A stretch of 64,000 bases of DNA from Trebonia sp963759545. GTDB taxonomy: Bacteria; Actinomycetota; Actinomycetes; Streptosporangiales; Streptosporangiaceae. Shown piece after piece: positions 25,563 through 35,459 of this stretch; positions within the stretch are counted from its first letter, which is position 1, and each line of letters begins with the position of its first letter. The DNA lies in the NCBI GenBank assembly GCA_963759545.1, contig CAVXAB010000021.1, forward strand, positions 1-64,000, read 5' to 3'. A program made the position numbers and the translations under genes. A model generated the notes under the pieces. The model did no database searches and had not been told where the DNA came from. It saw nothing but the letters and a program-made list of their open reading frames with translations.

Positions 25563-25574
25563 TGAAACGTTTCA
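25563..25574. promoter_or_regulatory. Perfect LacI/GalR-type operator
   Basis: TGAAACGTTTCA, a perfect 12-bp palindrome with the central CG typical of LacI-family sites. It lies 30 bp upstream of the secreted glycosidase start, where it would block transcription. No LacI-family gene is in the window. Confidence 0.7.
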
Positions 25575-25635
25575 ATCCCGCCCCTGATGCGTCCCGGCCG
25601 ACCAGCCGGGACGCTATTCGTGCATTACCTTGTCG

Positions 25636-28363
25636 TCACAAGAAGTGGCCGGGACCGGCCATCGCCGGCCCGGTGAACTCGTGGATCCCTGATCCGACGC
25701 TGAAGACGGCTTCCTCGGTACCCTCTGCCCCGGGGAATCTGGCGACCGACGCCGGGGGATTGCCTGCCGTGTCGCGCACGTCGGCGGCCCGTGCGCTGGG
25801 CAAGCGCACGCTGGCCGTGACGTTCGGCGGGAGCTCCGCCCGGAAGGTGAACCGTCCCCCAGAGCGCGTCCAGCTCGCGCTGACGGTCCCGCGGACGGAC
25901 TTGTAGGAGCCGCGGGCCCAGCTGAGGGGCTCGCCGGGGTGCGGGCGCAGCAGCAGGCGGCCGAAGCCGGCGGTGCCTGGCTCCTGGTCGATGCCGAGGA
26001 CGAACCGGTAGAGCCATTCGCCGACCGAGCCGAGCGAGTAGTGGTTGAAGGAGTTCATCATCGGTGACTGGAAGCCGCGTTCCGCGGTCACGCCGTCCCA
26101 GCGTTCCCAGATGGTGGTTGCGCCGTTGTCCAGCATGTACCGCCACGAGGGAAGCGTGCGCTGCGTGAGCAGCCGGTAGGCGGCGTCGGTGTGGCCGGTC
26201 GAGCTGAGCACCGGCAGGAGGTAGCCGACGCCGACGAAGCCGGTGGTCAGGTGCCAGTCCGCGGCCTCGATCGCCGCCACAAGATGGGCGGCCGCCGCCT
26301 GGCGGAAGTCGTCGGGGATCAGTCCCATGTGGAGAGCAAGAACGTAGGCGGTCTGGGTACCCGATGCGACCTGCCCGCCGCCGTCCATGAAGGCGTCAGC
26401 GAATGCCGAGCGGATCTTGGCGTGCAGTCCCCGGTACCCGGCGGCGTCATCCGGCCGGCCGATCGTGTCCGCGATCTCGGCCATCAGGGCGGCGTCGTGT
26501 GCCCAGTACGCGGTCGCGAGCAGCTCGTGCGGCGTGTTGTCGGCGCCGGGCGCCAGCCAGTCGTTGTAGCTGTTGCCGAGTTCCCTGCTCCGCAGGCAGT
26601 CGGGGTTGGCCCGCTCGATAAAGTCCATCCACCGTTCCATGGCCGCGAAGTGGCGCCGCAGGATCCCGGTGTCCCCGTACATCTTCCACACCGTCCAGGG
26701 GACGATCACCCCGGCGTCTCCCCAGGCCGGCGCGGCCGGCCGGTCGAAGTTCAGCCTGGGTGCGACGTCGGTGAACGCCCCGGAGGACAGCTGCGCGTCA
26801 CCGACGTCATCCAGCCACTTAGCGAAGAAGCTCGCGACGTCCCGGTTGTAGCAGGCGGTGCGGGCGAAGATCTGGGCATCGCCGAGCCAGCCGAGCCGCT
26901 CGTCGCGCTGCGGGCAGTCGGTCGGGACGCTGATGAAGTTGCCGCGCTGACCCCAGTCGATGACCCGTGCGAGTTGGTCCAGCCACCGTTCCGAGGAGCT
27001 GAAGGAGCCGGCCGCCTCAATGTCGGAGTGCACGACCCTTGCCACCACGTCGGCCGCTTCCATGCCACCGGGGTAGCCGGCGATCTCGGCGTAGCGGAAT
27101 CCATGCAGGGTGAAGCGCGGTTCCAGCGTCTCGGGACCACCGTTGGTGACGTACTCATCGGTCTGCCGGGCGGTGCGCAGGTTCTCGGTGTAAATGCCGC
27201 CGTCGCGCGAGGAGGACCTCGGCGTGCCGGACCCGCACCGACGTTCCGGCGGGACCGTTGACCTTGATCCTGACCCAGCCCGTTAGGTTCTGACCGAAGT
27301 CGACTACCTGGCGGCCCTGCGGGTCGCGGGTGATGCCGACCGGCCTGATCTCCTCGGTGACGCGGACGGGCGGCCCAGGGTCCGCCGCGAGCGGCACGGT
27401 GCCACGATCCCGGCAGCCGACGCCGTTCCAGTCGGCGGCGTCGAATCCGGGAGCGTCCCACCCGGCCGGCTCAAGGCGCAAGTCGTGTTTTTCGCCCATG
27501 AGGAGGTCCGCGTGCCGGATCGCGCCCGTCGCGGACTGCCAGCTTTCGTCCGTCACGATCCATTGCCGGCTGCCGTCGCCGAAGGTGATGGCCAGCTGTG
27601 CCAGGAACTGGGGTGCTTTGCCGTAATGGGCTCCCGCCCGTTTGGCGTCGTAGCCGACAAACCCGGCGTACCACCCGTCGGCGATGATCGCGCCAAGCAC
27701 GTTCTCCCCGGTATTCAGCAAGCTGGTGACGTCATAGGTCTGGTAAAGCACCCGCTGCCCGTAGTCGGTCCAGCCGGGCGCGAGAAACGCATCACCAATG
27801 CGGTGTCCGTTCAGCCGTGCCTCGTACAGGCCAAGGGCGGTCACGTACAGCCGGGCGGCCACCGCCGGCCTGTCCAGGGCAAAGGCCCGGCGGAGATAGG
27901 GGGCGGGGGTCAGCGTGCTAGCGACCGGGTCGACCGGGCCGGTCCCGGCGGGCGGCGAGACGCTCTCCCTGACCCGGCCCCGGCCGATCCATGAGGCCAG
28001 CCAGCCCTCAGCGGAGTCGAGCTCGACCTCGAACTGCGCCGGGCCGCTCCAGCGGGACGCCTGGCCCTGGTCGTCCCATACCCGCACCTGCCAGGTGTAC
28101 CGTGCGCCCCTGGCTAGCGCCTTGCCCGCGTAGTGGATGTCACCTGAGCTGGCGGACTCGACGCGGCCGCTGTCCCATGACAGGTCACCGCCCTCGGCCA
28201 GCGGTTCCCCGTCCCGCGCGACCAGCACCTGGTAGGCACGCTGCGCGCGGCCGGTTCCCTGGCCGTCCAGTGTCCAGCTCAGCCGCACCCGCTCAGGCGC
28301 GATGCCGAGCGGGTCGACCTGGTGCGCGCAGCGCAGGCCGGCGGGGGTCAGCGGTGGTGCCAT
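25636..28363 (-). pseudogene. GH78 alpha-L-rhamnosidase, frameshifted
   Basis: Intracellular GH78 enzyme of ~908 residues if joined; no signal peptide. First frame (from MAPPLTPAGLR): N-terminal beta domains (RLSWTLDGQG, YTWQVRVWDDQG, LYVTALGLYEARLNGHRIGD, RQVVDFGQNLTGWVRIKV). After VRVRHAEVLLA the frame shifts near 27205. The second frame continues GGIYTENLRTARQTDEYV, then the catalytic barrel with FISVPTDCPQRDERLGWLGD and TTIWERWDGV. One base in excess fits the shift. The ATG overlaps the permease stop as TGATG, so it belongs to the ABC operon. Probably hydrolyses imported rhamnosyl oligosaccharides, if intact in the cell. Confidence 0.88.
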
Positions 28364-29280
28364 CACAGCTTTGTTGCTCCTTCGGTGAGGCCAGAGACGA
28401 AATAGCGCATGGTGAAGCCGACGAGAACGAACGCGGGCACGGTGGCGATGACGAACGCGGCGAAGACGGCTCCGCCGCCGGTGAGGTTGAGGCCGAAGCT
28501 GAAGACGAACTGCTGCAGGCCGGCGGAGATCGTGGTCCGCTGCGGGCTCTGGATGACGATCGTCGGCCACAGGTAGTCGCCCCAGACGTTGATCGTGACC
28601 AGGACCGCGCCGGTCAGCAGCACTGGCCTGGTCAGCGGGGCGACGATGCGCCCAAGTACCTGGCGCTCGGTGCAGCCGTCCACGCGGGCGCTTTCCAGTA
28701 GCTCGCGCGGGATCTGGTCGAAGAACCCGCGGAAGATCAGCACGAGCAGCGGCTGGGCGCTTGCCGCGTAGGGCAGGACAAGCGCCCACCAGGTATTGAA
28801 CAGGTGGAGTTTCTGGACCGTCAGGAACAGCGGGATGAGCGTCAGCGTCGACGGGACGAGCAACAGCGCCACGTAGGCGATGAAGAGCAGTTCCTTGCCG
28901 CGGAACCGGAGCTGGGAGAACGCGTAGGCGCCCAGTGCCGCGGCCGTGACGCCGATGACGATGGTCATGGCGGCGACGATGACCGTGTTCACGAGCGGCG
29001 ACCTGATACCGGACCAGGCGGTCACGTAGTTCTGGTAGTCGAACTGGTTGAAGAGGGAGAAGACGCCGCTGCTGAAGATGTTCTGCCCGCTCTTCAGCGA
29101 ATTGGATACGACGAAGATGATCGGGAAGTACGTCATCGCCACGATCACCGCCCCGGCGGCGGCGGTGATCCAGCGGTACCGCCGCCGCCGTTGCGCCGCC
29201 CCGGCCGGCCGCCGTCCGCGTGGTGCGGGCAGGCGGCCGGCCGATCTTTCTATTTCCGCCGAACGGGTGCTGGTTTCCAC
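28363..29280 (-). CDS. Sugar ABC transporter permease (MalG-type)
   Basis: A 305-residue inner-membrane permease with six spans, beginning with a basic leader and WITAAAGAVIVAMTYFPII, and the EAA loop IPRELLESARVDGCTERQVL...APLTRPVL that contacts the shared ATPase. It forms the channel with the MalF-type partner encoded two genes upstream. It follows the binding-protein gene by 7 bp and overlaps the GH78 start by one base. No ATPase gene is in the locus; actinobacteria commonly share MsiK, which I infer here. Confidence 0.93.
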   Translation of the reverse strand: METSTRSAEIERSAGRLPAPRGRRPAGAAQRRRRYRWITAAAGAVIVAMTYFPIIFVVSNSLKSGQNIFSSGVFSLFNQFDYQNYVTAWSGIRSPLVNTVIVAAMTIVIGVTAAALGAYAFSQLRFRGKELLFIAYVALLLVPSTLTLIPLFLTVQKLHLFNTWWALVLPYAASAQPLLVLIFRGFFDQIPRELLESARVDGCTERQVLGRIVAPLTRPVLLTGAVLVTINVWGDYLWPTIVIQSPQRTTISAGLQQFVFSFGLNLTGGGAVFAAFVIATVPAFVLVGFTMRYFVSGLTEGATKL

Positions 29281-29287
29281 TGGCGGC

Positions 29288-30811
29288 TTAGTACTGGCTC
29301 AGGTTGGCGTGGTTAGCCGTCGCCCACTGCTGCGCCGAGGATGTCAGCAGTGACTGCCACTGGGTGGCGAACGCGGAGTAGGACAGTGACCCGTCGATGT
29401 ACGACTGGATCAGGCGCATCCCGGAGTTGGTGGCGGCGGTGGACAGCACGCCGTCGAGGACCGGGTCGACCACGGTGGGTACCTTGCCGCTGGGGACCAG
29501 GCTGGACAGGCCGGGCAGGTTGACCGTAGGCGCCCCCTGCTCGGTCGGGATGTAGGCTCCGCTTCCGCTGATCTTGAGCCAGTTGCCGAGGTGCTGCGGT
29601 GTGAACAGCCAGGCCATGAAGTCCATGACCGTCGCGGTCTTGGCCGGCGTCATGGAGCTGTCGGCGCGCTGGGAGGTGATACTCCATTCGCCGTTGCCGT
29701 TCGGACCGCCGATGACCCCGAGGGTGGAGGTGCCCGTCGCCAGTGGTGTGGTGGCGGTGGTGATGGGCGGCTCGGGGAACATGCCGTACTTGCCGGTGAA
29801 GCCGGCGGAGTCCAGCTGCGGGATCCACCAGCTGCCGCCCCACAGGATGCCGACTTTGCCCTGGACGAGCAGGGACTGCGGGCTCAGCGGGGGAGCGGTG
29901 ATGTTCGGGTTAGAGCACGCGTCGTAGGTGCTTTCCCCGCTGCCGGAGTAGCTGGCGAGCTGACCGAGGATCTTCCACACCTCGGCGTAGCGCGGGTTGT
30001 TCATGCCGATGATGCCCTTCTGGATGCCGACGGCGACGTCCAGCCCGTTGGTCACCTGAGCGTGGTTGACGTCGAACTGGCTGATCTGCCCGGCGAGCAG
30101 GGACGAGGTGGCCAGCCGCTCGAACCAGGACGGGTTGCACGGCGCGCCAGTGGTGAACAGGATCGGCGACACGCCCGCGGCCTTCAGCTTGCCGAGGTCG
30201 GTCATGAAGTCCGCCCATGTCGTGGGCGTGGCCGTGATCCCGGCCTTGGCGAAGGCCGCCTTGCTGTAGAACATGCCCGTCTCGACGTTCGAGCCGAGGA
30301 TGATGTCAATGCTCCCGTCCGGTGAGGTCATGTAGGGGACGGTGAGCGAGGTGAACAGGGACAGCCAGCTGGTGTTGCCCGGCACGTAGGGGTTGGGCTT
30401 TTCCAGGTAGGGCTTGATGTTCTGCAGCAGCCCGGCCGGCAGTGCGCCCGAGGTCACCGGGCCGTACTGCTCCCAGACCACGTCCGGAGCCGAGCCGCCG
30501 GACGCCTGGCTCTCCATGGCGGCGTTCGCCTGGGTAATGCCGGTCGTATTATTCGGCAGCCACTGCACGGTGACGTTCTTGTGCGCGGCCTCGTACTGCT
30601 GGGTCAGGGTCTGCAGGCCCGCGTTGTCCGCCGCGGTGATCGGCCCCGTGTTCGGCGGGAGTACCGCCTTGATCGTGACCGGCGCGCTGCTGCTCGAGCC
30701 CGGACTCGCAGAGCTTGAGCCGCCCGACGTGCAGGCCGCGGCGAGGACGCCCGCGGCAAGCACGGCTGCCGCGGTCGGCAGGACCGGGCGCGTGAGGGTT
30801 CTTCGGAACAT
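29288..30811 (-). CDS. Sugar ABC transporter substrate-binding lipoprotein
   Basis: Extracellular solute-binding protein, family 1, ~507 residues. Lipoprotein signal FRRTLTRPVLPTAAAVLAAG followed by LAAAC lipobox, then a Ser/Gly linker, then the two-lobed domain (TQQYEAAHKNVTVQWLPN, PDVVWEQYGPV, AAFAKAGITATPTTWADFMT, GKVGILWGGSWW, VMDFMAWLFTPQHL). It captures a sugar (probably a rhamnose-containing oligosaccharide) for the two permeases. The inner ATG was chosen: AGGAGGTG lies 7 nt upstream. Confidence 0.93.
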   Translation of the reverse strand: MFRRTLTRPVLPTAAAVLAAGVLAAACTSGGSSSASPGSSSSAPVTIKAVLPPNTGPITAADNAGLQTLTQQYEAAHKNVTVQWLPNNTTGITQANAAMESQASGGSAPDVVWEQYGPVTSGALPAGLLQNIKPYLEKPNPYVPGNTSWLSLFTSLTVPYMTSPDGSIDIILGSNVETGMFYSKAAFAKAGITATPTTWADFMTDLGKLKAAGVSPILFTTGAPCNPSWFERLATSSLLAGQISQFDVNHAQVTNGLDVAVGIQKGIIGMNNPRYAEVWKILGQLASYSGSGESTYDACSNPNITAPPLSPQSLLVQGKVGILWGGSWWIPQLDSAGFTGKYGMFPEPPITTATTPLATGTSTLGVIGGPNGNGEWSITSQRADSSMTPAKTATVMDFMAWLFTPQHLGNWLKISGSGAYIPTEQGAPTVNLPGLSSLVPSGKVPTVVDPVLDGVLSTAATNSGMRLIQSYIDGSLSYSAFATQWQSLLTSSAQQWATANHANLSQY

Positions 30812-30864
30812 GAATCCCACCTCCTGGGGAGGATTGGTCATCTGATTGAGAGAAGAGAGTTCGG

Positions 30865-31797
30865 TCAGTTGGTGCGACTGCGGAGAATCCGCATGGCCGC
30901 GAGCGTGAAGATGAGCATCGCGATGAAGAGCAGGGTCCCGATGGCCATGCCGTAGCCGTACTGGTCGTTCGCGAAGGCGGACTGGTACATGTCCAGGCCA
31001 GGCACGAGGGTTGCGGTCCCTGGACCGCCGTTGGTGAGGAGCAGGATCGGCACGAAGTTCTGCACCGCGTTGATACCGGACAAGATGACGACGATCCGGA
31101 ACTGCGGCATCAGCAGCGGGATGTCGATTGCGAAGACGCGCCGAAGGACGCCAGTACCATCCAGCCTGGCGGCGTCCAGGATGTCTTGGGGCAGGTTCTG
31201 CAGGCCGCCGAGGAAGATCAGGAAGCCGAGGTTAGAGATCCAGGGGAAGCCGACAAGCAGAATCGAGATCAGCGCCAGGTGCGAGTCGCTCAGCCAGGTG
31301 GGCTGGGGCAGCCCTGCGGCGCCGAGCAGGTGGTCGATGAGCCCGGAGCCGGGCTGCAGCAGGTAGGCCCAAACCTCGATCAGCACGAGGGGCGGCAGCA
31401 CGATCGGCAAGACGAGGACGTACTTGGCGACGGACGCCGCCCGCCGGGGCATGCGGGTGACGATCTCCGCCGCCGTGAACTGCGAGACCAGGGAGATGAG
31501 GATGGCGCCGCCAGTGAGCACGGCGATGTTCTTCGCCTCGGTCCCGAAGACCGGTGACTGAAGGTACTGCTTGAACTGGGAGATCCCGGAGTAAACCGGG
31601 GCCGAGAAGCCGTTCCACTGGTAGAAGCCGCCGACCAGGCTGCGCACGGCCGGGTAGTAGCTGAATACGCCGATCAGCAGCAGGCTTGGCAGCAGCAGCA
31701 CCGCGAGGATCGGCCGGTAGCGAAGGCCCGCCAGGGACAGGCGTCCGTTAATCCCGTGTTTCGCGCCTGCTACTACCTCGTCCATGACGGTGATCAT
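30865..31797 (-). CDS. Sugar ABC transporter permease (MalF-type)
   Basis: A 310-residue permease with six membrane spans (LAVLLLPSLLLIGVFSYYPA near the start) and the EAA loop LPQDILDAARLDGTGVLRRV...IPLLMPQ. It pairs with the MalG-type permease. First gene of the operon; start either as given or at the Met 4 codons in. Divergent from the AraC regulator, whose operator-like repeats lie between them. Confidence 0.93.
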   Translation of the reverse strand: MITVMDEVVAGAKHGINGRLSLAGLRYRPILAVLLLPSLLLIGVFSYYPAVRSLVGGFYQWNGFSAPVYSGISQFKQYLQSPVFGTEAKNIAVLTGGAILISLVSQFTAAEIVTRMPRRAASVAKYVLVLPIVLPPLVLIEVWAYLLQPGSGLIDHLLGAAGLPQPTWLSDSHLALISILLVGFPWISNLGFLIFLGGLQNLPQDILDAARLDGTGVLRRVFAIDIPLLMPQFRIVVILSGINAVQNFVPILLLTNGGPGTATLVPGLDMYQSAFANDQYGYGMAIGTLLFIAMLIFTLAAMRILRSRTN

Positions 31798-31831
31798 TCG
31801 CCGTACGCGCTGGTCACCGCTAGGACGTGGT

Positions 31832-31857
31832 GAGCAAGTATTAGCACGATATGAGCA
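31832..31857. promoter_or_regulatory. Direct GAGCA repeats, 21-bp period (candidate AraC sites)
   Basis: gagca at 31832 and again at 31853, two helical turns apart, with tagca between them. AraC proteins usually bind direct half-sites with this spacing. The location between the divergent permease and AraC genes fits. Confidence 0.35.
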
Positions 31858-31876
31858 TTGGCGTCACCCGGCGATT

Positions 31877-32800
31877 ATGCTCGCGAAGATGGAGAACCCT
31901 CCGCTGGGAACTGAGCAGGGGCTGTTCCACTTCACCGACGGGGCGCTGGCCGACGCGATCCCGTACCTGCACGATCACGACAGTCCCGTCCACACGCACA
32001 GCTTCGTCGAGATCGCCTTCACCGTCAGCGGCGCGGGCGTCCACAACTGCCTGAACGGGCGGCAAGAGGTGCGAGCGGGCGACGTCATCCTGCTGCGGCC
32101 CGGCGTGTGGCACGGGTATGAGAGCTGCTCCCAGCTCAGCGTGTACAACTGCTGCTTCAGCAGCGAGCTGCTGCGGCGCGAACTGTCCTGGGTCAGGGAG
32201 GATCCGCTGCTTGGCTACCTGCTATGGGCCGGCCCGTACTCGTCGTCGGCCCGTGGCATGCTGACGGCTGCCCTCGACCCGGCCACCTTCCGCGAGTGCC
32301 TGACCCACCTCGACGCGCTCGCCGCGCTGCGCAAGCGTCCGCAGCAGCGTCACCGCGGCGACGTCATCGGTCGGCTGTCGCTCCTGTTCAGTCAGCTCGG
32401 CCAGGCCGTCGCCAGGACCGACCAGTCACTCGACGAGGCCGCGGTGCATCCGGCGGTCGGGCACGTGATGCGCCTCCTGGAGGCTGACCTCGTACGGCAG
32501 TGGACGCTCGCCGAGCTCGCGGACGAAGTGCACCTGACCCCCGGCCACATAGTCCGGCTGTTCAAGGGGGCCACAGGCCTGACGCCCATGGCTTACCTCG
32601 CCCAGGTCCGCGCTGAGCACGCGGCGGTGCTGCTGATGCACTCCGATGCGCCCGTCACCGGAATAGGACGTGCTGTCGGCTGGGCGGACCAGAACTACTT
32701 CGCCCGGCGTTTCAAGGCCCACTACGGACTCAGCGCGACCACGTACCGCAAGCGCTTCGCCACTCAGGCGGCTCACCTCAACGACCTGTCCGGCCCGTGA
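31877..32800 (+). CDS. AraC-family regulator of the glycoside locus
   Basis: A ~307-residue regulator with an N-terminal cupin-type sensor (HDHDSPVHTHSFVEIAFTVS, GDVILLRPGVWHGYE) and C-terminal double HTH (TLAELADEVHLTPGHIVRLF, then TGIGRAVGWADQNYFARRFK). Similar to RhaS/RhaR-type proteins, it probably activates the divergent ABC/GH78 operon in response to the sugar. The longer frame starting at 31784 would overlap the permease start, so the first Met after the intergenic region (LAKMENPPLG) was preferred; a Met 4 codons later is also possible. Confidence 0.88.
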   Translation: MLAKMENPPLGTEQGLFHFTDGALADAIPYLHDHDSPVHTHSFVEIAFTVSGAGVHNCLNGRQEVRAGDVILLRPGVWHGYESCSQLSVYNCCFSSELLRRELSWVREDPLLGYLLWAGPYSSSARGMLTAALDPATFRECLTHLDALAALRKRPQQRHRGDVIGRLSLLFSQLGQAVARTDQSLDEAAVHPAVGHVMRLLEADLVRQWTLAELADEVHLTPGHIVRLFKGATGLTPMAYLAQVRAEHAAVLLMHSDAPVTGIGRAVGWADQNYFARRFKAHYGLSATTYRKRFATQAAHLNDLSGP

Positions 32801-32826
32801 GCCCGTCCAGATCAGCGGAGTGGGGA

Positions 32827-33386
32827 TCATTGTGTGATGGGCTGGTAGTGGAGCAGGACGTTGCCGGAGGTGAACTGCCGGGTCTTCAGCAGTTGCAGGC
32901 TGGTCTTGGCGGCTCCTGCGAACAGGGACCTGCCCTGGCCCAGGATGACCGGGTTCACCATGATCCGCAGTTCGTCGAGCAGGCCTGTCTGCAGCAGGCC
33001 GGCGGTCAGCGTCGAACTGCCCGCGATCACGATGTCTTTGCCGGGTTGCTGCTTGAGCCTGGCCAGTTCCTCTTCGGCGTGGTGGCTGATGATCCTGCGT
33101 GCCAGGCCCAGGTGGCCTGCGGCAGGGTCCGCGAGATGACGATCTTGGGGGTGGTGTTCATCGCCTTCGCGACGTCCGGGTCGGACTCCTCTCCGGCGGG
33201 CGTGGGCCAGAAAGCGGCCATGAGCTCGTAGGTCACCCGGCCGAATACCAGCGTGCCGGCCTCGCGGAGCTGCGTCAGCGCGAAGTGGCTGAACTCCTCG
33301 TCGATGGTCTGCCAGTCCAGCGCCTGGCCCTGGTCGGCGTGGTAGCCGTCGGCGCTGATGATCATGAACGAGAACATCTTCCGCAC
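32827..33386 (-). pseudogene. DHFR/RibD-C-like reductase, frameshifted
   Basis: If joined, ~186 residues of the dihydrofolate-reductase-like family: first frame RKMFSFMIISADGYHADQGQ, LREAGTLVFGRVTYELMAAF, PKIVISRTL; the second frame resumes near 33105 with RIISHHAEEELARLKQQPGK, IVIAGSSTLTAGLLQTGLLD, VNPVILGQGRSLF, the NADPH-binding and C-terminal blocks. Family members reduce pterins, riboflavin precursors or unknown substrates. The shift sits in a c/g run. A second, intact member of the family is at 55.5 kb. Confidence 0.8.
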
Positions 33387-33691
33387 GGGTCCTCCAGCTT
33401 GGTCGCTTCGTGCTGCTGAACGTGTAGACGGTTCCGGTGCCCCGGGGTCATCTGCGGGCGGGGATCGTCAGGCGGCCTCGGGCGGGGCGTCCTGGTCAAT
33501 GCTCGCCGAGATTACCCCGCGCACCTTCACCCCCGCCGAGCGCAGGCGCCGCGCAGCCATGGTGATCCCGGCCCTCGCCACCGAACTCGACATTCTCAGG
33601 GACCGCCTTGCGTGATAATCGGCGACCAGGCGCCGACCAGCGGAATGAGCCTGTTACCGCATGTGTCATGATCGGGTGAGGAGGGGCTGCC
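33387..33691. other. 305-bp gap before the ligase
   Basis: No family-level gene. A short frame at 33499-33615 (LAEITPRTFTPAERRRRAA, ending LATELDILRDRLA) looks protein-like but has neither a clear start nor partner. GAGGAGGGG at the right end is the ligase Shine-Dalgarno. Confidence 0.35.
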
Positions 33692-35452
33692 GTGCGGTAC
33701 CTGATCGTGGCCGAGGCCTACCGTGACCTGGAGCGGGTCAGCAGCCGGCTGGCGCTGACGGAGCGGCTGGCCGCGCTGCTGGCGCAGACCCCGGCCGGGC
33801 TGCTGCCGACCGTGTGTTACCTGTGCCAGGGGCTGATCGCGCCGGAGTTCGCCGGGGTAGACCTGGGCCTGGCAGAGAAGCTCGCCGTCCGCGCGCTGGC
33901 CATCGCCGGCGGCACCGACACCGCGCAGGTCGCCGCGCTGGTGCGGGACGCCGGCGACCTGGGCCAGGCCGCGGAGCAGTTGCTGACCTCGCCCGTGCGG
34001 GACGGCGGTCGGCCGGCCTGGACGTCACCGAGGTGGTGCGGCACGCTGCGGGAGATCGCCGTCACTGAGGGAGCGGGCTCGCAGGGCCGCAAGCTGGAGC
34101 TGCTAGCCGGGCTGCTCGGCCGGGCCACCCCACTGGAGGCCCGGTACCTGCTGCGCCTGGTGACCAGGAACTTGCGGCTTGGCATCGGCACGCCCACCAT
34201 CTTGGACGCCCTCGCCCAGGTGTACGCGGGCGGCAAGGCCGCCCGGCCGGTGCTCGAGCGCGGCTACAGCATCTGCTGCGACCTGGGCAAGGTGGCCGCC
34301 ACCCTGGTGAGCGGCGGGCTGGCCGCCGTCGAGCAGCTGCGGGTGCAGCCGGGGAACCCGGTGCGGGTCATGCTGGCCCAGCGGCTGTCCGACGCCGGGG
34401 AGATCCTGGCCCGGCTGGGCGGGCGGTGCGCGGCCGAGTACAAGTACGACGGCATCCGGGTGCAGGCGCACCGCACCGCCGACGGGAGGGTCGAGCTGTT
34501 CACCCGGCGGCTTGAGGAGATCTCCGGCCAGTTCCCCGACGTCGTGCAGTTGCTGGCCGGGGTGGGGCCGGCCGAGGTGATCCTCGAGGGGGAGGTCGTC
34601 GCGTACGACGCGGCCGCGGGCGAGCTGCGGCCGTTCGGCGAGGTCATGCTGCGGCGCCGCAAGCACGGCATCGACCAGGCCGTCAGGGACGTGCCCGTGG
34701 GCCTGTTCTGCTTCGAGCTGCTGTACGCCGACGGCCAGGACCTGACCATGCTGCCCTACCCGCAGCGGCGCGCCGCGCTGGAGGCGGCGCTAACCCTTTC
34801 GCCGCGGCTGCGGCTGACCACCGCCGCCGAGATCACGGATCCGGCGGCACTGGACGAGATGTTCGCCCAGGCGGTCACCGACGGGTGCGAGGGCCTGGTG
34901 TGCAAGTCGACCGGCCCGGATTCGGCCTACCAGGCCGGGGCGCGCGGCTGGCAGTGGATCAAGCTCAAGCGGGACTACCGGACCGAGCTGTCCGACACCG
35001 CCGACCTGGCCGTCATCGGGGCGTTCGCCGGACGCGGCCGCCGAACCGGGGTCTACGGCGCGGTGCTGCTTGCCGCCTACGACGCGGACGCCGACGTCTT
35101 CCGCGCCGTGACCAAGTGCGGCGCCGGGTTCACCGACGCCGACCTGGCCGCGCTGCCCGCCCGGCTGGCGCCGCTAGCCAGCCCGCACAAGCCCGCCCGG
35201 GTCGACGCGCGGCAGGAGCCGGACGTCTGGTTCGAGCCGGGCCTGGTACTGGAGATCCTCAGCGCCGAGCTGACCCTGTCCCCGAACTACACCGCCGCCT
35301 GGGGCCAGATCCAAGACGACGCCGGGCTTGCCATGCGCTTCCCCCGGTTCACCGGGCGCTGGCGCGACGACAAGGCACCAGAAGACGCCACCACCACCCG
35401 CGAGCTGGCCGAACTGTTCCTCACCGCCCGGCGCACCCCCACCGGAAGCTAG
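33692..35452 (+). CDS. ATP-dependent DNA ligase (LigB-like)
   Basis: A 586-residue ligase that seals nicks using ATP via a covalent lysyl-AMP. The N-terminal DNA-binding helical domain (~1-200, LLRLVTRNLRLGIGTPTILD) is followed by motif I EYKYDGIRVQAH with catalytic K251, motif III-like ELFTRRLEEI, motif IV ILEGEVVAYD, motif V WIKLKRDY and the C-terminal OB fold (ALRFPRFTGRWRDDKAPEDA). The GTG start follows a strong GAGGAGGGG. Organisation resembles mycobacterial LigB. It stands alone, not beside Ku or polymerase genes, and so is likely a repair accessory to the NAD-dependent ligase. Confidence 0.93.
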   Translation: MRYLIVAEAYRDLERVSSRLALTERLAALLAQTPAGLLPTVCYLCQGLIAPEFAGVDLGLAEKLAVRALAIAGGTDTAQVAALVRDAGDLGQAAEQLLTSPVRDGGRPAWTSPRWCGTLREIAVTEGAGSQGRKLELLAGLLGRATPLEARYLLRLVTRNLRLGIGTPTILDALAQVYAGGKAARPVLERGYSICCDLGKVAATLVSGGLAAVEQLRVQPGNPVRVMLAQRLSDAGEILARLGGRCAAEYKYDGIRVQAHRTADGRVELFTRRLEEISGQFPDVVQLLAGVGPAEVILEGEVVAYDAAAGELRPFGEVMLRRRKHGIDQAVRDVPVGLFCFELLYADGQDLTMLPYPQRRAALEAALTLSPRLRLTTAAEITDPAALDEMFAQAVTDGCEGLVCKSTGPDSAYQAGARGWQWIKLKRDYRTELSDTADLAVIGAFAGRGRRTGVYGAVLLAAYDADADVFRAVTKCGAGFTDADLAALPARLAPLASPHKPARVDARQEPDVWFEPGLVLEILSAELTLSPNYTAAWGQIQDDAGLAMRFPRFTGRWRDDKAPEDATTTRELAELFLTARRTPTGS

Positions 35453-35459
35453 AGCGTGG

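Noticed and set aside
33499..33615. 38-codon frame TPRTFTPAERRRRAAMVIP...
   Set aside because: Protein-like but too short, no ribosome site and no partner; left in the gap note.
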